Source of the DNA: Pachypanchax playfairii
Lineage: Eukaryota > Chordata > Actinopteri > Cyprinodontiformes > Aplocheilidae
DNA: 64,000 nt
Direction: 5' to 3'
Assembly (NCBI GenBank): GCA_006937955.1
Contig: SSNP01000019.1
Coordinates: forward strand, 2,352,984-2,416,983
Part shown: positions 49,171 through 61,580 of the stretch, one piece after another
Layout of the letters: each line of letters begins with the position of its first letter
How positions within the stretch are numbered: the stretch's first letter is position 1
Notes under the pieces: model-generated
Database searches by the model: none
Seen by the model: the letters and a program-made list of their open reading frames with translations, nothing else
What the model was told of the DNA's origin: nothing
Made by a program: the position numbers and the translations under genes

Positions 49171-49950
49171 ACCCGCGCTTTAACAGCCTGAGCGCAGAGT
49201 TTACAGCTTTTATCATCTGTGGATGAAGATGACAAAATAAATAAATAAACGCAGTGATTTTATTGCGTCCTTTTAACAGACTGTGATGTCAAAGTGTTTA
49301 TTTTTGTTTTATTTCTACTGTAACGTGGTTCTGATTGAAACCAGCAGCCAGACGGAACTTTATTAAAGTGTGGACTCAATTTCATGTCAGCATCGAAACT
49401 TTCTAGGGATTTTTGTCAACAAAAGCTAAATTGTAGCGGATTTCCAGCATCCAAAAACCAATAATATAAAGCAAATACTATGAAGGAAAATGTTGACAAC
49501 GTTAGAAGATAAAATGATTTTAAATGGTTGGGTTGCTTTTTTTGTTTGTTTTGTTTTTTAGTTAGAAGAAATCACGTGACTGAACCACCCAGTTCATTAG
49601 TTTTTCTTTGTTTTGTTTTTTTAAGATGACCTGAAATATTTTCGATCGGACTGTTGTGAAGTTTTTTCTTCAGTTTCAGAGCTTCGGAAAGTTAAAGTCC
49701 ATCATGTTGAGAAATTAAAATCATAAAGTTGTTGTTTTTTAATTTGACGATTTATCAGAAAGACTCTGCTTCTCAAATGAACCTGATGCTCTTGAATCAG
49801 ACTCGAAAATCGGATCACCTGGTCTTTCACATCATGAACCAGCTCTCAAATCTAAGTGGTATTAAAGGTAAATTACGCTTTAGAGTTCCAAGAGGCCACA
49901 TGAGAAACTTTAATACATCAACGACCTCTTGTGGAGGACGCGGGCCAGCT
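49171..49950. other. sox3 5' flank, AT-rich
   Basis: No motif cluster or repeat is seen. T-rich runs at about 49530-49625. Confidence 0.4.
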
Positions 49951-50250
49951 CTTTGGTCCCATGAGGATAACTTTTTGTTTTGGGGGCTCGCGCAAGCGTT
50001 TTGAAACCTCGTCAGCCGCTGTTTACCGACTTGTTTTTCCCCTCTGAGGTGTTAACGCTGATTAGCATGTGGACTGGCTCTTTCCATTTGCATGTGTCGC
50101 CTTACAAACGACTCTCGCCCCTGAAACCAAAGTCGACAAGACAAACCTCACACCTGTTAATGACTGGCCCATCGAAAGGGATCATTATAGTTTCTACAGG
50201 AGCTCCTCTGGGATCGTTCTGGTATGTTTCACCTCCGGGAATGTTAGAGG
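49951..50250. promoter_or_regulatory. Candidate upstream enhancer of sox3 with octamer
   Basis: About 0.9-1.2 kb upstream of the predicted TSS. Repeat-free, with 'gtgttaacgctgattagcat', a perfect octamer ATTTGCAT (50086-50093) and 'cctgttaatgactggcccat'. Short frames overlap on both strands and in different phases, so coding is unlikely. Position and texture suggest a proximal regulatory element. Confidence 0.42.
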
Positions 50251-50579
50251 ATGAAAAAATAAAGTGAGATGAGAGAAGTGTAGCTGCTTCAGGAGGCCCT
50301 CTGCGGAGCGCAGGCTGGGGGAGCGCGCAGCGCGGCTGGAAGCGCAGACTTCTATTTAACGCTGCCATCGAAAACACAGACATGTAAAACGCACATTTTT
50401 CAATTTAAAACAAGTTAAGTCAAACTGTGAGTCATTTTCTTTTCATTTTCCGGCCACCTCATCTGAAATATCAAATGTGTTTTTAGAACAACGAGTACAA
50501 TTAACCAAGTGAATGAAAATATGTTTTAACGTAAAAGATATTCTTTGTAAATTAGCCACAAATAGGAATTTAAAATAAC

Positions 50580-51250
50580 TGTATATATGTCATTCGGAGG
50601 AATAAATCTCCTGGATTTGCCCTGAGCCACGAATCCGTTTAAAAGAGACATCATTTCCCGTTCAATGGGGCGTGACGAACAGCGCAGGAGCAATAAAACT
50701 AACGTCCAATTAGTCCTCGTCTAATTCTCAGGGACCAGTTATTTGTTTATCAGGTTAAATCTCAGTACTGATCCGCTTGTAATCTGCTTATGGAAATTGA
50801 CCGGTAGCACAGAGAGAGAAAGGAGGGGAGTAAAAAAAAAAACACTAGGAGTAACCCGGAGTTTGATAATGAGGGCCTCTGTGCAGCTAATTTCCTAATT
50901 AAGCAAGGAAGGACCACCAGCACAGTCTGCTCCGGTTCAGACTGAGAGCCCCGAGGCGCTGCGGGATCCCACTGATGAATGTTGGGAAATATCTGGACGT
51001 CTTGGGAGCACCTGAGTGACTACACCGAGAATAAAAATCTAGATTTCCTCTCTATCCATCCGCGCTCCGTTAAGGAAGAAAGTAGTTCCGTTTAGATACT
51101 TTATCTCGTGAGATTAATGGAATATATTGAATTTAATTGCAACGCTGGCAATGATTTCTATAACTCAGATAAATTATCTTTTGATGACAGCAGGGTTTTC
51201 CCTCCGGCCTAATTTCTTAAACGATAATTAGCAGCTTCAAATCAATCAAA
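50580..51250. promoter_or_regulatory. Candidate conserved non-coding blocks upstream of sox3
   Basis: Three adjacent CNE-like stretches, about 50590-50810, 50860-51010 and 51090-51240, rich in homeodomain cores ('gtccaattagtcctcgtcta', 'agctaatttcctaattaagc', 'ttaaacgataattagcagc'). A 10-bp A run (50832-50841) separates the first two. No repeat and no coding signal. Confidence 0.42.
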
Positions 51251-51524
51251 TAAAATTGTTTAAAAATATTCCACAGAAAGACAGAATTGAGGGTTGAAAC
51301 TCTGTTCTGTTATCACATTTATTTTAAGGTAAATTGTTTCAGGAACTGATTTGGCTCCATTAAAACTTCCTTTTTATGTCACTCGAGCAGCTCTCATGTT
51401 ATTCTCGGTGTTTTCTGGATTCCTCAGATCGAAAGTCGCATCTATAAATCCACAATAAACACATTTTTTTGACGTGTCCATCTAAAAACCAGTAACTTTT
51501 TTTGTTTCAGCCCAGTGACCGCGG

Positions 51525-51720
51525 ACGGGCCCTTTGAGAAACAGTAATTAACAAAGAATAGCTTTTCAATTACAGTCACAATAGAGACTGTCTCATTAAG
51601 ATTTGCATGATTTTTTTTTCTTTTCTTGGAGCAGGAATGCAAATGAAGATGCAATTTACGCACGGTCTGCTGTTCCCATTGTGTCCCGTTAATAGTTGCG
51701 TCCTCCCAGTTCAACACAGG
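51525..51720. promoter_or_regulatory. SOX/POU motif cluster, candidate SoxB1-responsive enhancer
   Basis: Within 153 bp there are SOX cores at 51531-51537 (CCTTTGA), 51551-51556 (ACAAAG), 51578-51584 (ACAATAG) and 51677-51683 (CATTGTG). Two perfect octamers in opposite orientation lie at 51601-51608 (ATTTGCAT) and 51637-51644 (ATGCAAAT). A TAATTA homeodomain core lies at 51545-51550. SOX-POU co-occupancy is characteristic of SoxB1 target enhancers, including those of the Sox2 locus. About 2.5 kb upstream of the predicted sox3 TSS. Confidence 0.48.
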
Positions 51721-52068
51721 TAAAATCATATTCACGGGTCATTTAGGGGAATAAAAGTGTCGGTATTATCACCTCTTTGTTGCACAAAGCTGAGATATAG
51801 TCCCTAATGATAATTGGACTTATTTAATCAGAGATGTCGCCGATTTTAAGAAATAATTAAATCTAAGATTTAGCCTAAATGTTATTTGTTGTTCTTTTTG
51901 CTTAAAATGCGTTTGTGTTCATAGTCACAGCAGCTGGAGCATCTTATTTATGAGGATTCATTTTATTTTACTTGTCAAAAGTTATTTTTCTGAGTGTGAC
52001 GCAGAAACTCCGTTGGGACATGTCCTGACCGGTGTAGCAACATGTATTTATGAAGAATACCCCATGTT
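51721..52068. other. Non-coding upstream sequence
   Basis: AT-rich with some homeodomain cores; possibly the fading edge of the block to the left. No gene. Confidence 0.4.
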
Positions 52069-52131
52069 CATTATATTATTATTATAATTATTATAATTAT
52101 TATAAATATTATTATTACTACTACTATTATT
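52069..52131 (+). repeat. Imperfect (ATT)n microsatellite
   Basis: ATT/TAT units with interruptions, ending in ACT triplets. Low-complexity. Confidence 0.85.
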
Positions 52132-55100
52132 GTTACAAGTGCTGGGTCTTTATTTCCAGGAATCTAATTATATTAATAAAAATGTATAAAATAAAATGAT
52201 TCTGCAGTTCACACAGTGATATTTAGTTATTATCTGTGAAAAGCAGAAAAGTTTGGGAGATACTGTGCACTGACCTTCAGGAGAAGCTGCCTTGTTTTAT
52301 TCTTTCCTCAGCCAGAGTTTTAACCATCATCTGAGGGTCTGAGGATGAAGGAGATGAACTCACCACATGTTAGGTTAAATGCAGATGATCACCTCTGACT
52401 GTGGGTCCATTTGAAGAAGTGAAAGTGCAGCAATGAAAAGAAAGAACAGCCAGTCAAACCTTGGAAAAAAGAAAAACAGACACTCAGAGGATGGATGCAT
52501 TGATTTTTCAGGCGCTTTAGAGAAGTGTTGCACATCTGTCTGCAGGACTAATGGAGGAAACGGCATTCTTCTCTCATGAGGGAGTTATTTGAGCTTTGTT
52601 TGAGGTTCTTGCCCACAAGTGTTGTTCCCTCACTCAAATCTACTCCAAGGAATGTCTCACTTATCAGCTTCTTTCTCTGAAACAACACACAGAAAGCTGT
52701 TAGCTGCAAACTTCAGCCTTTTTTGATTTTTCTCCCCAGCAGCCAAGCATGTCCTTCCTCATTATGTTCTTGTGTTCGAGGCCAAGGCTGCTGACACAGA
52801 CCCGGTGTAATCTTTTTAACCCGCCACTGTCATGAGCAGACAAGGCGTGACCACCCAGCTCTGCGCTCCATCTCACTTAACCAAGGGAAGAGTTTTTCAC
52901 CTCATCACCTTTGGCTCGTAGCTGCTTATCACTCAGGGATGCACATTTCAAACATTTGATCACATACGTGCACATGCACATACACACTCAGGGTTAATCG
53001 CAGCTACAAGGCCACTTTAGATAATCGTGTGCAGCAGTGTGAAAATTCATTCTCACTGACCCTTCAGTTCCTGTAATTGACAAAAGCATCGTTTTGATTG
53101 TGATTATTGGCTAATGAAGCTAAAAGCAAATGAAATCATAGAGGGGACGATGTGAGTGGAACCACTTTTTCATTTAATTACTCACTTCTTTATGTCAATT
53201 CTTAGACTCATAGCAGACTCAAACATTTGGGACATGATGCGTTAAATGAAAAATAAAATTACTCTGAATTATAAACTCTCATCGTTTGAAAGCTAATTTT
53301 AATTCAGGTTAAATTAGGCAGAAAATTTCAATAAATGTGCTTTTGATTCTGAGCCACTGGCTGAGACGGAAGTCAGTTTAGGGCAAAACATGGTGGATTT
53401 TGCTGAACTTCCAGCTCACATAAAACTCTAATCTGAGCTCCTTTTAATTCATCATCCCAGTTTATGTTTAATTTTTAGGATTGTAAAATGCAGGCTAATA
53501 AATACCTGCAGGGAAGCTACATGCACATAAAAAAGACGAGTTTGGCAGCTGTTTTCCTGCTCTGTGGTGATGTCACCTGCTGTTTAAAGCTGCCACATGT
53601 AAATGGCATTATCAGGCACCTCTCTATTTGATGATCACTGTTATTGCCCCGTCCAGCTAATTACAGAGCTCATTATTTCCCATGTATCGACTGAATCATT
53701 GCCATGTTCAGTTTTTTTTTTACCCCCAAAAACAATAGAAACTTTCTTTGTTTTTTTTTTTTTATTTTTGCAGGAAAGTGCTGAATCGTCACGTTTTGCT
53801 TTGCGCCATGCAAGCAGCCCTCTTTTGTTTTAGCCATAATTAAGATCCCACTAATCTAGCTTCCTTTAAAAAAAAAACAGAAACCGTCTCTTTGTCAAGC
53901 TTTCATTAGTTTAAGATAATATTGTGAGAATCCACAATTAATTTGCAGTGTAACTGTAATTAATTAAACACACCCAATTTTGTAATATGATTAATGCTGC
54001 AAAGTTGTTATCTGGATTCTCCTCCAAAATGAAAATGTAACACAAACACAGGAGTAGGCTTTAATTGCAGAAACTGGGACTTTCAAGAAGCCAAAATAAT
54101 ATAATAGGTTGGGGTAATTATAAGAGGTAATTTATTAAATCCCAAATGAGAAACAAACAAGCATAAATTGATATATAAATCATGAGTAACATAATGTGCA
54201 ATCGGGCTGTGATTTGGGACAAAATGACTAATCTTTGTTGCATGCCAAGCACTTGATAAAGCAGATAGTGGTCATAAATTTAGTCCCAGTCAAGGTCTCA
54301 TTAAAATAGGTTTAATTTAATTAAGAGTTAGCCATCGCCCTCTAAATATATTAATTACCTTGAGCACGACGAGATAAGTGCGGTGATTACTGCGTATTTC
54401 ATTAAAGTAGGTCTTCTGGGAGAGGAGCAAACTAAGCTGGGGAGCTGGCTGTGTTGACAAGATAATGGATGGGTTGGTCTGAGATGAATTTGGTCACCTT
54501 GCTTTGGCTCGAGCTCAGAGAGGTGAGACGGAGGACAACACAGCAGCCTAGTAACCAAGTTTCAGGTGAAAATTTGGATTTTGGTTTCATTTTTTGGCTG
54601 AGAATATTAAAGTTTGCTGTTGTTTCTTGAGATCTAAAATTTCACTTGGAAATATTTAATTTTTGCTTAAATTAAGAGAATTTAATTAAATTATACTTGA
54701 CAATTTCTCATAAAAAGTGATTTTAATCAATATCATAAATGCAAATACATATATAGATATGTATGTTTAATGGTTTTGGGGGGTGGTATTCATCAAGCTG
54801 CTTTTTGCGGTTACCCATCAAATATTCATTTATAGACAGAAAAATATAATCAAGCTATAATTGTATTTAATTTTGTCAAATGCTGAATAAATTTCACTCC
54901 CATATTGTACTAAAACAATTTACGGCTACATTCCTTTAATATCAGTGTTTTACAGCTAAGAGCTTCCTCCTCGTGCGCACACACATCCACAAATACAGAG
55001 CCGAAGTGTGCCGAGCGGTGCAGAAGCAACGGCTCATTGCCCCACAGACTGATATGTCAATGAAACATACAAGACGTTGCCGGTGCATTGGAGAGATTTC

Positions 55101-58100
55101 CAGGCTGCTCTCCTGGCTGACAGCAGGACAAAGAGCCTAAGCTACTATTATCTGGAAGCAAGCTCTCATTCCTGCTTTTATCCCTTTCTTTACACATACA
55201 AACACAGATATGGTGCTCTGCATAAAGTCACTGATGCATCCAGTGTGAATATCAGACAGGACAAGGAGGTGGAAGGATTTAAGACATTCTTAAAATGTCA
55301 GAACACGTGAGTAATTTTAAAGAATATCACGATAATAATTGTTATTCTGGAAGAATGATCCAAGTACTAACAGGTGACGCCTGAAAACAAAGTTCTTCCC
55401 TCGTATTAAGTTGTGAACTCCTTCACAAATTTGGTACATGTGAACAGAGCAGAACACAAAGCTTCAGCATCTTCCTGAACACCCCCCCCTCCCCTCTTCT
55501 CTCCCCTCTTTACTACAAACCTCCTCCCACTCTGACCAGAAAACTGAGCACACTCACCGAGCTGCTGCTGTTTTTCAGTTTCTCTGTTGGACCCACCGTC
55601 AACAGCTGACTGTCAGCAGGCCCAGGACTCTGAACGCAGGGAGATCCAAGGCCCCGCAGCCTCAGCCCGGACCACTTTCACCTCGGCCATTCGAACGGCT
55701 CAAACAAAACGACTCGTGGTGCAGCAGAGAAATACGAAGCGTGAGAGTGCTGGGCAGTCACTGGTATGGCTGCACACAGCAGCTGAGCTCTCCCTGCTCT
55801 GGGACCCATCTCATTCAGCCAAGATTGCTTCATACAAAAGTTGACAATGCACCAGTGAAAGCTATTGTTGATATTCAACATTTTTTAAATAGCTGAGCAG
55901 AATAGACAACATGGCAGGCTGTAAAACTTGGCAAGGAAACTGACCTGGAGCTACACATTTGAAAGGGTTGCCATGCTGGGTGAGAGAAGAGAGGGCTATT
56001 GTGTTTGAAAAAAAAAAAAAAAAAAGAGGGAGAGCTGGTGTGAAAGAGCCTTAAAAACAAAACATCTCCCATCCCTGGAGAGCAGAGTATAATACTTTCT
56101 GTGCAGCAGGAAGAAGACAATTACCCTGCACAGTCACAAGCATATCCACATTACCAAGAAACAGAAGAACAATGAAATCAGTGGAACCAGATCCATTTTA
56201 AAATAGAATATATATAAAATCAGAAGGAAGCTCAGTCATTCAACTAAAAATACACCTGAGCAGACGTGCAACAGAACCAAAAGCTAATATTCACTTGTAG
56301 TGCAGCAGTTTGTCTGACATGCAGAGGAATGTCCTGCAGAGAGTCATTTATTTCTCTAATGTTGCACATGATGAGCGTGATACGGCCTGATGCTGCAACG
56401 GTGTCCTGTTTCCATCATTGTCGAGCTGACAAGTTCGCAGATTAATACGGACATTTAAGATGCCTTTAACTGCCCATATGTCATAACATCACAGCGCCGC
56501 TAACGCCCGGGGAGATTTTTTATACATCTGATGTCAGCGTGTGTGTGTGGCAGCCCTGAGGCAGGTCCCAGTGTTATGTTCGGTGTATCCTCATGTCTTG
56601 TAGTGCGAGCAAGAAGGGAGGAGCAGCATGAGTGATTAATGTGGATTCTACATCCCCCTGAAGGAAACAACAAAAATGTCCTTTCATTTAATGTTATATT
56701 ATCACAAAAATGTGTGATTTGTTGTTGTTTTTTCTTCTTTGTTTTGAAAGTAAGTCACATTTCTTCCTTTGTGCACTTATTCTAATGCAACTTTATGTTT
56801 TTGTGATTTTATAAGAGCTGCATTTTACCCAAGTTGCAACTTTTTTGGAAATGGTGGAAGAAAACTGGGACAATTTTCTGCCTTTTTTGTAATTTTTTTT
56901 CTGTCCAGAGCTCCTCGTACATGGAACCAGAGAAAATCCGAAGTGATTTTTAACAGACGTCTTTAACTAGGTTTTTTTTTTTTTTTAAATCAATGTTGTT
57001 TGTGGTTTAGTTGTCAAACAGGACCTGCATAAAATATAACAGATATGACAACTGAGGAGAAAAGGAGTTTCAGTTGTATTAAAGTGTCGTAAAACTAGAA
57101 TTCAGGCCACATTTCTGCTTCACAGCTTCCACCTGGCCATGATGCTGATAGCTGATGTGTGTTTTTGTATATATAAGTGTGTGTGAAGAGAGAAACAGGA
57201 CCTCCCTGGCCCTTTGACACGGGCAGGCTTTGAGTTGGAGATGTATAATTACACTGATCAGGGTGGAAATCACAGCTCGGAGCGAGGAGGAAGGACTGGA
57301 CTATTCTCACAGGTGGGTTAGACTCAGAGAGGCTGAGGTACGGGGAACCTGTGGCGTCTGTACTGGAAATCCACATCAGCACCACCCATCACACACTATT
57401 AGCTGCCATCAAAGCTCTAATTTTACTCTAGCATTACACCCCACTCCCTGCAGCCCCCTCCCTCCCCTGCTGGTCTGGATGGTGCAGCCTGGTGGGAAAA
57501 CGACATTCAATCCGCTGTCTGCCCCATTCAGGCCAAATTGGCAAATGACAGCTCTCCGCCTCTCAGATTGCTGGGAGTGAAAGGTACCTCCATCACCATC
57601 CGCCCGAGCGCAGAGGGCTGTTGGGGAGGGCAGGGATTAGAGAAAAGGGTGAGTGGAGAAGAAGAGTGAGAACCGGAGAGGCCGAGGAGCGGACTGAGGG
57701 TGGGTTAACAGCTTCCCTTGTCCTCCTCAGCAGTGATGGTGCAGGACAGAGAACACACAGAAAAGAAGGAGATGAATTCCTACTCAGCAGATCAAAGGAA
57801 CTTCCCTGAGACCAAAAGGAAAAGTTGACCCGAGTCCACTAATCGCCCATTTTACCAACCCAGGCCAAGCTGGATGAGAAAGCAGCATTTGGCCTCATGC
57901 AGGTCAACAGCACCGAGGTAGCAGAGGTAAACCTCAAAGCAGTAAGGACAGAGACATGACTGGATGTAATCAGGCAACAACAACAAAAGAAGCCACAAAG
58001 AAAACATGGAGTGTCATCTTTAGCCTGTTGAGCTACAAGAAAACACCAAAAATCTGTCTGGAAGTAAAACTCAAGCTCAGACAAACAAGATATTTCCTTT

Positions 58101-60302
58101 ATATTTTACTCACAGGGAAAACACAGAATGTTAGACACTAACTGGCTGCACAGCTGAATGGTCCTCTTACCACTAATTAAGTGCTAATGGCAGTTCCCCC
58201 TGCAGAGAATACTAATTAATGCTCCATTCTTCTGCAGCCTGAGCGCACACTCCACCGCGGCCTAATGAGGGGAAGCAGGTACGTCTTCTCCCAGGCTAGG
58301 TTAATAAGCACAACATAGTGGACTCGGAGTAGAGAGGGCCATGCCAGGGGGGCTGCTTCCTGTTCCCTAATCTCAACAGACACCCCCCCCCAAAAAAAAA
58401 AAAAAAAAAAAACCCTCACAATGAACCACGGAGGTAATGAAAGGATTGGTCCCACAAACTCAGAAAATAGACCAGCTTATGTGTCTGTGCAGAAAACATC
58501 TTGAAAGTTTTTCTGTCTGTATTTCTGCAGCTTTATTAACATGAAAGGAAATCAATTAACAGTTAAATACGTCTAAGCAGTGACAGAAAATTATCTTCAA
58601 AAGCTCTAAAAAAAGGATATTTTTAGTCAAGCTTTTGGTATTAAATCTCTTCCTTTAGTTTACAGCTCTGTGCAGAAGCTTTTAGTTAGTCATCATTTTT
58701 TTATATTTTGGGAAACTTTACATGAAGAAAAAAAATCCTCAAACCCTGCAAGTTTTCATCTCAGAGTTTTGCCACATTTTACTCATGTGAACATTAAAAA
58801 CTACGAGATAAAATGACCAAATATGAAACAGCTTTTGATTTTCCTCCTGTTAATATAAAATATTTTACTCGAGAAAATTCCTGAATAAATTTTGATGCTT
58901 TCTGTCACCTGGTTCATTGCCGGTTCAGATCTCGTCCTCTAAATATCGAACCTATAGGGAAGAACTTGGCAACAGAGAAAAACTCCCTTTAAGTACTTGA
59001 ACTAAATGAATCCTAGAGAATAATAACTCAGGTGAGCATTTAGAGTTATCGTTTTAATTTAAACTTATATTGAAAAAGCATTGATTGTGTTATGTGGACA
59101 ATACAGAGCAGTTTGACCTCAACTGAATGGAGAAAGGTAGGAGGAATAGATTTGAACTTGCTTTCTTTAATAATCTAAACTATTATAAAGACAGACAGCA
59201 GAACCATAGAAGCAGACTGATTCAGTCTTACATTAAATAGACTGAAAAGCAAATCTCAAACAAACAGTCACTGTAACTGACATGTATTAAAGGAATCCTT
59301 GAACCGGGAGCTGTAGGAGGTTCTGGTGGTCAATGAAAAACAGTTTTAGGTTTTGACAAGTTAAAAAGACTTCTTGCTTCTTTTTTTTAAGAAAAAAAAA
59401 AAACATTTAAAAACTAAATAAATAAAAGTACCTTAAAGATACAGCATGTGATGCATTGAGCCAGAAATGAATAGATGAACTTAATCTCAAAGTTCACTCA
59501 GTATAAAACAGAAGTGGTTGTCTGTTTCATTAACACCAAGTTTTTAAAATTTATAACCAGCAATAAAAAGTCTAATTGAACTAAAAGTGCAAAAGTCTTC
59601 AGCCATCCGTCATTTATTTATTAATATTTTGCTTCCATGTAACATGACCTGTTAAATATTCATTAAAATGATCTGGATCAGTAGTTCTTCTGTTTTTTAG
59701 GTTTTTATTTGGACTTAAGCTGCTTTTTGTTGTTGTTTTTTTACGTGTGATAACGTTCATGTGTTTTTCCATAAAGGGAAACGATCAAGTTTTAAAAGAA
59801 TCTTTTACCTTGTTGCAGACTGTCACAAAGACACTCATTTCTTTAGTTGAATTGATAAAAAACATATTAGTTTAACACAAAAATAAGGTTATTGCACCAA
59901 CAAAAGAGTTATGCATTTATTTAAAGGATGCTGGATCTGCTGTGTGTAGATGATAAAGAACTTTACAACTAATGATCGAGATTTGAAAGACTGGCTCCTT
60001 GAAAGCTAAGTGTAAATAAAATTAATAGTGGTTTAAAACCTTTACACACTATTATAAGTTTTAATGCACATTAACCTCCAATACAAAGAAAAAATCAGGA
60101 GTAATGTCTTTTATGTAGATGCACAAACACACTTAAATACACAGAATCTGATATCTACGTTTGAACATATGGGCCTTTTCACAACAGAGATATTGACTTG
60201 AAGGAAAAGCACAGGTTTGTTAAAGAGGGCTGCACTCCACTTTGTTATTTGTGTCTACGGTTCCTCTGTAAAATATGTTCCCAATGAGAACTTCCTTTAA
60301 AT
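52132..60302. other. Gene-free upstream desert with CNE-like blocks
   Basis: CNE-like stretches: 52720-53070, 53080-53160, 53640-54000, 54220-54540, 57220-57580 and 58140-58330. Homopolymers: T (53752-53763), A (56008-56025), a C run then A run (58384-58412). 58480-60300 is AT-rich filler; 58970-58995 has 'gagaaaaactcccttta', a word shared with common fish repeats but too short to call. No exons were found. Confidence 0.4.
53640..54560. promoter_or_regulatory. Candidate conserved non-coding cluster, upstream desert
   Basis: Three dense stretches, about 53655-53860, 53925-54020 and 54220-54540, with many TAAT/ATTA cores ('agccataattaagatcccac', 'taactgtaattaattaaaca', 'aatatattaattaccttgag') and a SOX-like CTTTGTT (54233-54239). 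They are free of repeats apart from a T run at 53752-53763. Texture is typical of vertebrate developmental CNEs, about 5 kb upstream of sox3. Confidence 0.45.
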
Positions 60303-60499
60303 CAGGGGTCTCAAACTCCAGTCCAAAAGGCTGCTATCCTTCATGTCTTAGATGTTTTTCAGCTCCAACACTCTTAATTAAAATGATTTAATTACCTCCC
60401 CATCATGACAACAAGTTCTGCAGATCTGCAGATTTTGAAGCAGAGGGACATCTAAAACCTGCAGGTTAGTGGCCCTCAGACTGGAGTTAGAGACCCCTG
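60303..60499. mobile_element. Palindromic MITE of a common teleost family
   Basis: The 197-bp element starts CAGGGGTCTC and ends GAGACCCCTG. The ends are inverted repeats matching at 20 of the first 21 bases, and recognisable similarity runs inward for about 55 bp through a shared TTAGATGT. There is no coding sequence. I recognise the family as very common in fish genomes and would place it near hAT-type non-autonomous elements, but the flanks show no matching 8-bp duplication, so the superfamily is unproven. Relics occur at 2780-2862 and 18525-18562. Confidence 0.8.
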
Positions 60500-60837
60500 C
60501 TAATGGAAAGCAGCCCCCTTTATTCGAATTCTTTCAAGTCAAAATGTCTGTCTAACCCAGAGCCAAGCCCCGCCCCTAACCTGGACTCAGGTCTCACCTT
60601 GGCCCTAAACTTAATCCCTATAATCCCAAAATAATGCTCAACTGTACCAGGACTAGGCTCAGGACTACTAGTCTTAACCAGGTGGTAAAAAAGATGGAGA
60701 GAGAAGAAGTATCAGAAAGTATCTTTAACACACATTCATCATTTATCTCAAAGTTGTTTTTATTCTAAAATGTTTGTCACAAATCTTAGAAGAAATAATT
60801 GTTTGTAAATGAACACCAGATTTTTAGTTTCAGAAAC
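60500..60837. other. Spacer between repeats
   Basis: AT-rich with a short C-rich patch ('agccaagccccgcccctaac'). No gene or named repeat. Confidence 0.4.
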
Positions 60838-61128
60838 ATCTGTCCATTATTTTCTACACTCGTTTGATCCTGTTCAGGGTCGAGGTAGAACTGGTGCTGA
60901 TCTCCAGTGGTCACTGGGCGAGATGCGAGGTTACATCCTGGACAAATCACCAGTCCATCACAGGAACAAAGAGAGAAACCAGATAACTTAACATGTAAGG
61001 CTTTGGACTGTGAGAGGAAACTGGAGAACCAGGATGAAACATGCACACAAGGAGAACATGCACACTCCAGACAGGAAGGTCCAGGCTGGCTGTGCTCTTC
61101 AGCTCTAAACAACTGCACCACCGTGCAG
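60838..61128 (+). repeat. Old dispersed teleost repeat, about 290 bp
   Basis: The ordered words 'tgttcagggtcgaggtagaa', 'gctgatctccagtggtcact', 'gggcgagatgcgagg', 'acatcctggacaaatcacca', 'tttggactgtgagaggaaac', 'ggagaacatgcacactccag' and 'gcaccaccgtgca' follow the consensus of a repeat I know to be dispersed through many fish genomes. Open frames across it on both strands are artefacts. The transposon class is not determined. Confidence 0.75.
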
Positions 61129-61184
61129 ATAAACTCTGAATTGCATCAACTGTATTGAATGTGCAGGTCACTGCCATGACCAAC

Positions 61185-61580
61185 ATTCTGCATTCTTTTT
61201 ATGTGATTCCAGCCTTTTACTGTAGCCTCCTTCAATTGTTGTTAGTTTTGGGGGGATTATTCTGTTAATCTTGTCTTTATGCAGTTTAAGGTTCACCTCT
61301 AAAGACTGATTCATCTGGTTTTTAATCCCTCTGCTTCCTTCTCCTGATGAAACTTTGGTTGTTTTATTACTGTGAGTTGGCAACAAAAACCATATTACCA
61401 TTTTACCAAAGATGGTGTTCTATATGCCTTTTATTTTTTGCAGATTTAGATGCAAATTCCTGGAAATGCCGTTGAAATGCTGACTTTTACCTTCACATCA
61501 AACCCAAATGTTTTCAGTATACAGCTAAAATAATGGAAGTGACCTAGTTGTTCCAATACTTTTAGAGAGGACAGCAAAAA
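61185..61580 (+). repeat. Probable old dispersed repeat (non-autonomous transposon relic)
   Basis: Words including 'ttccagccttttactgtagc', 'gagttggcaacaaaaaccat', 'tgccgttgaaatgctgac' and the end 'gttccaatacttttagagag' resemble a dispersed fish repeat recalled from memory. The 'ccaatacttt' end is typical of DNA-transposon relics. Boundaries are approximate and no terminal repeat was verified. Confidence 0.45.

Noticed and set aside
58970..58995. Possible fragment of a common fish repeat ('gagaaaaactcccttta')
   Set aside because: The shared word is too short and the flanks do not continue the match.
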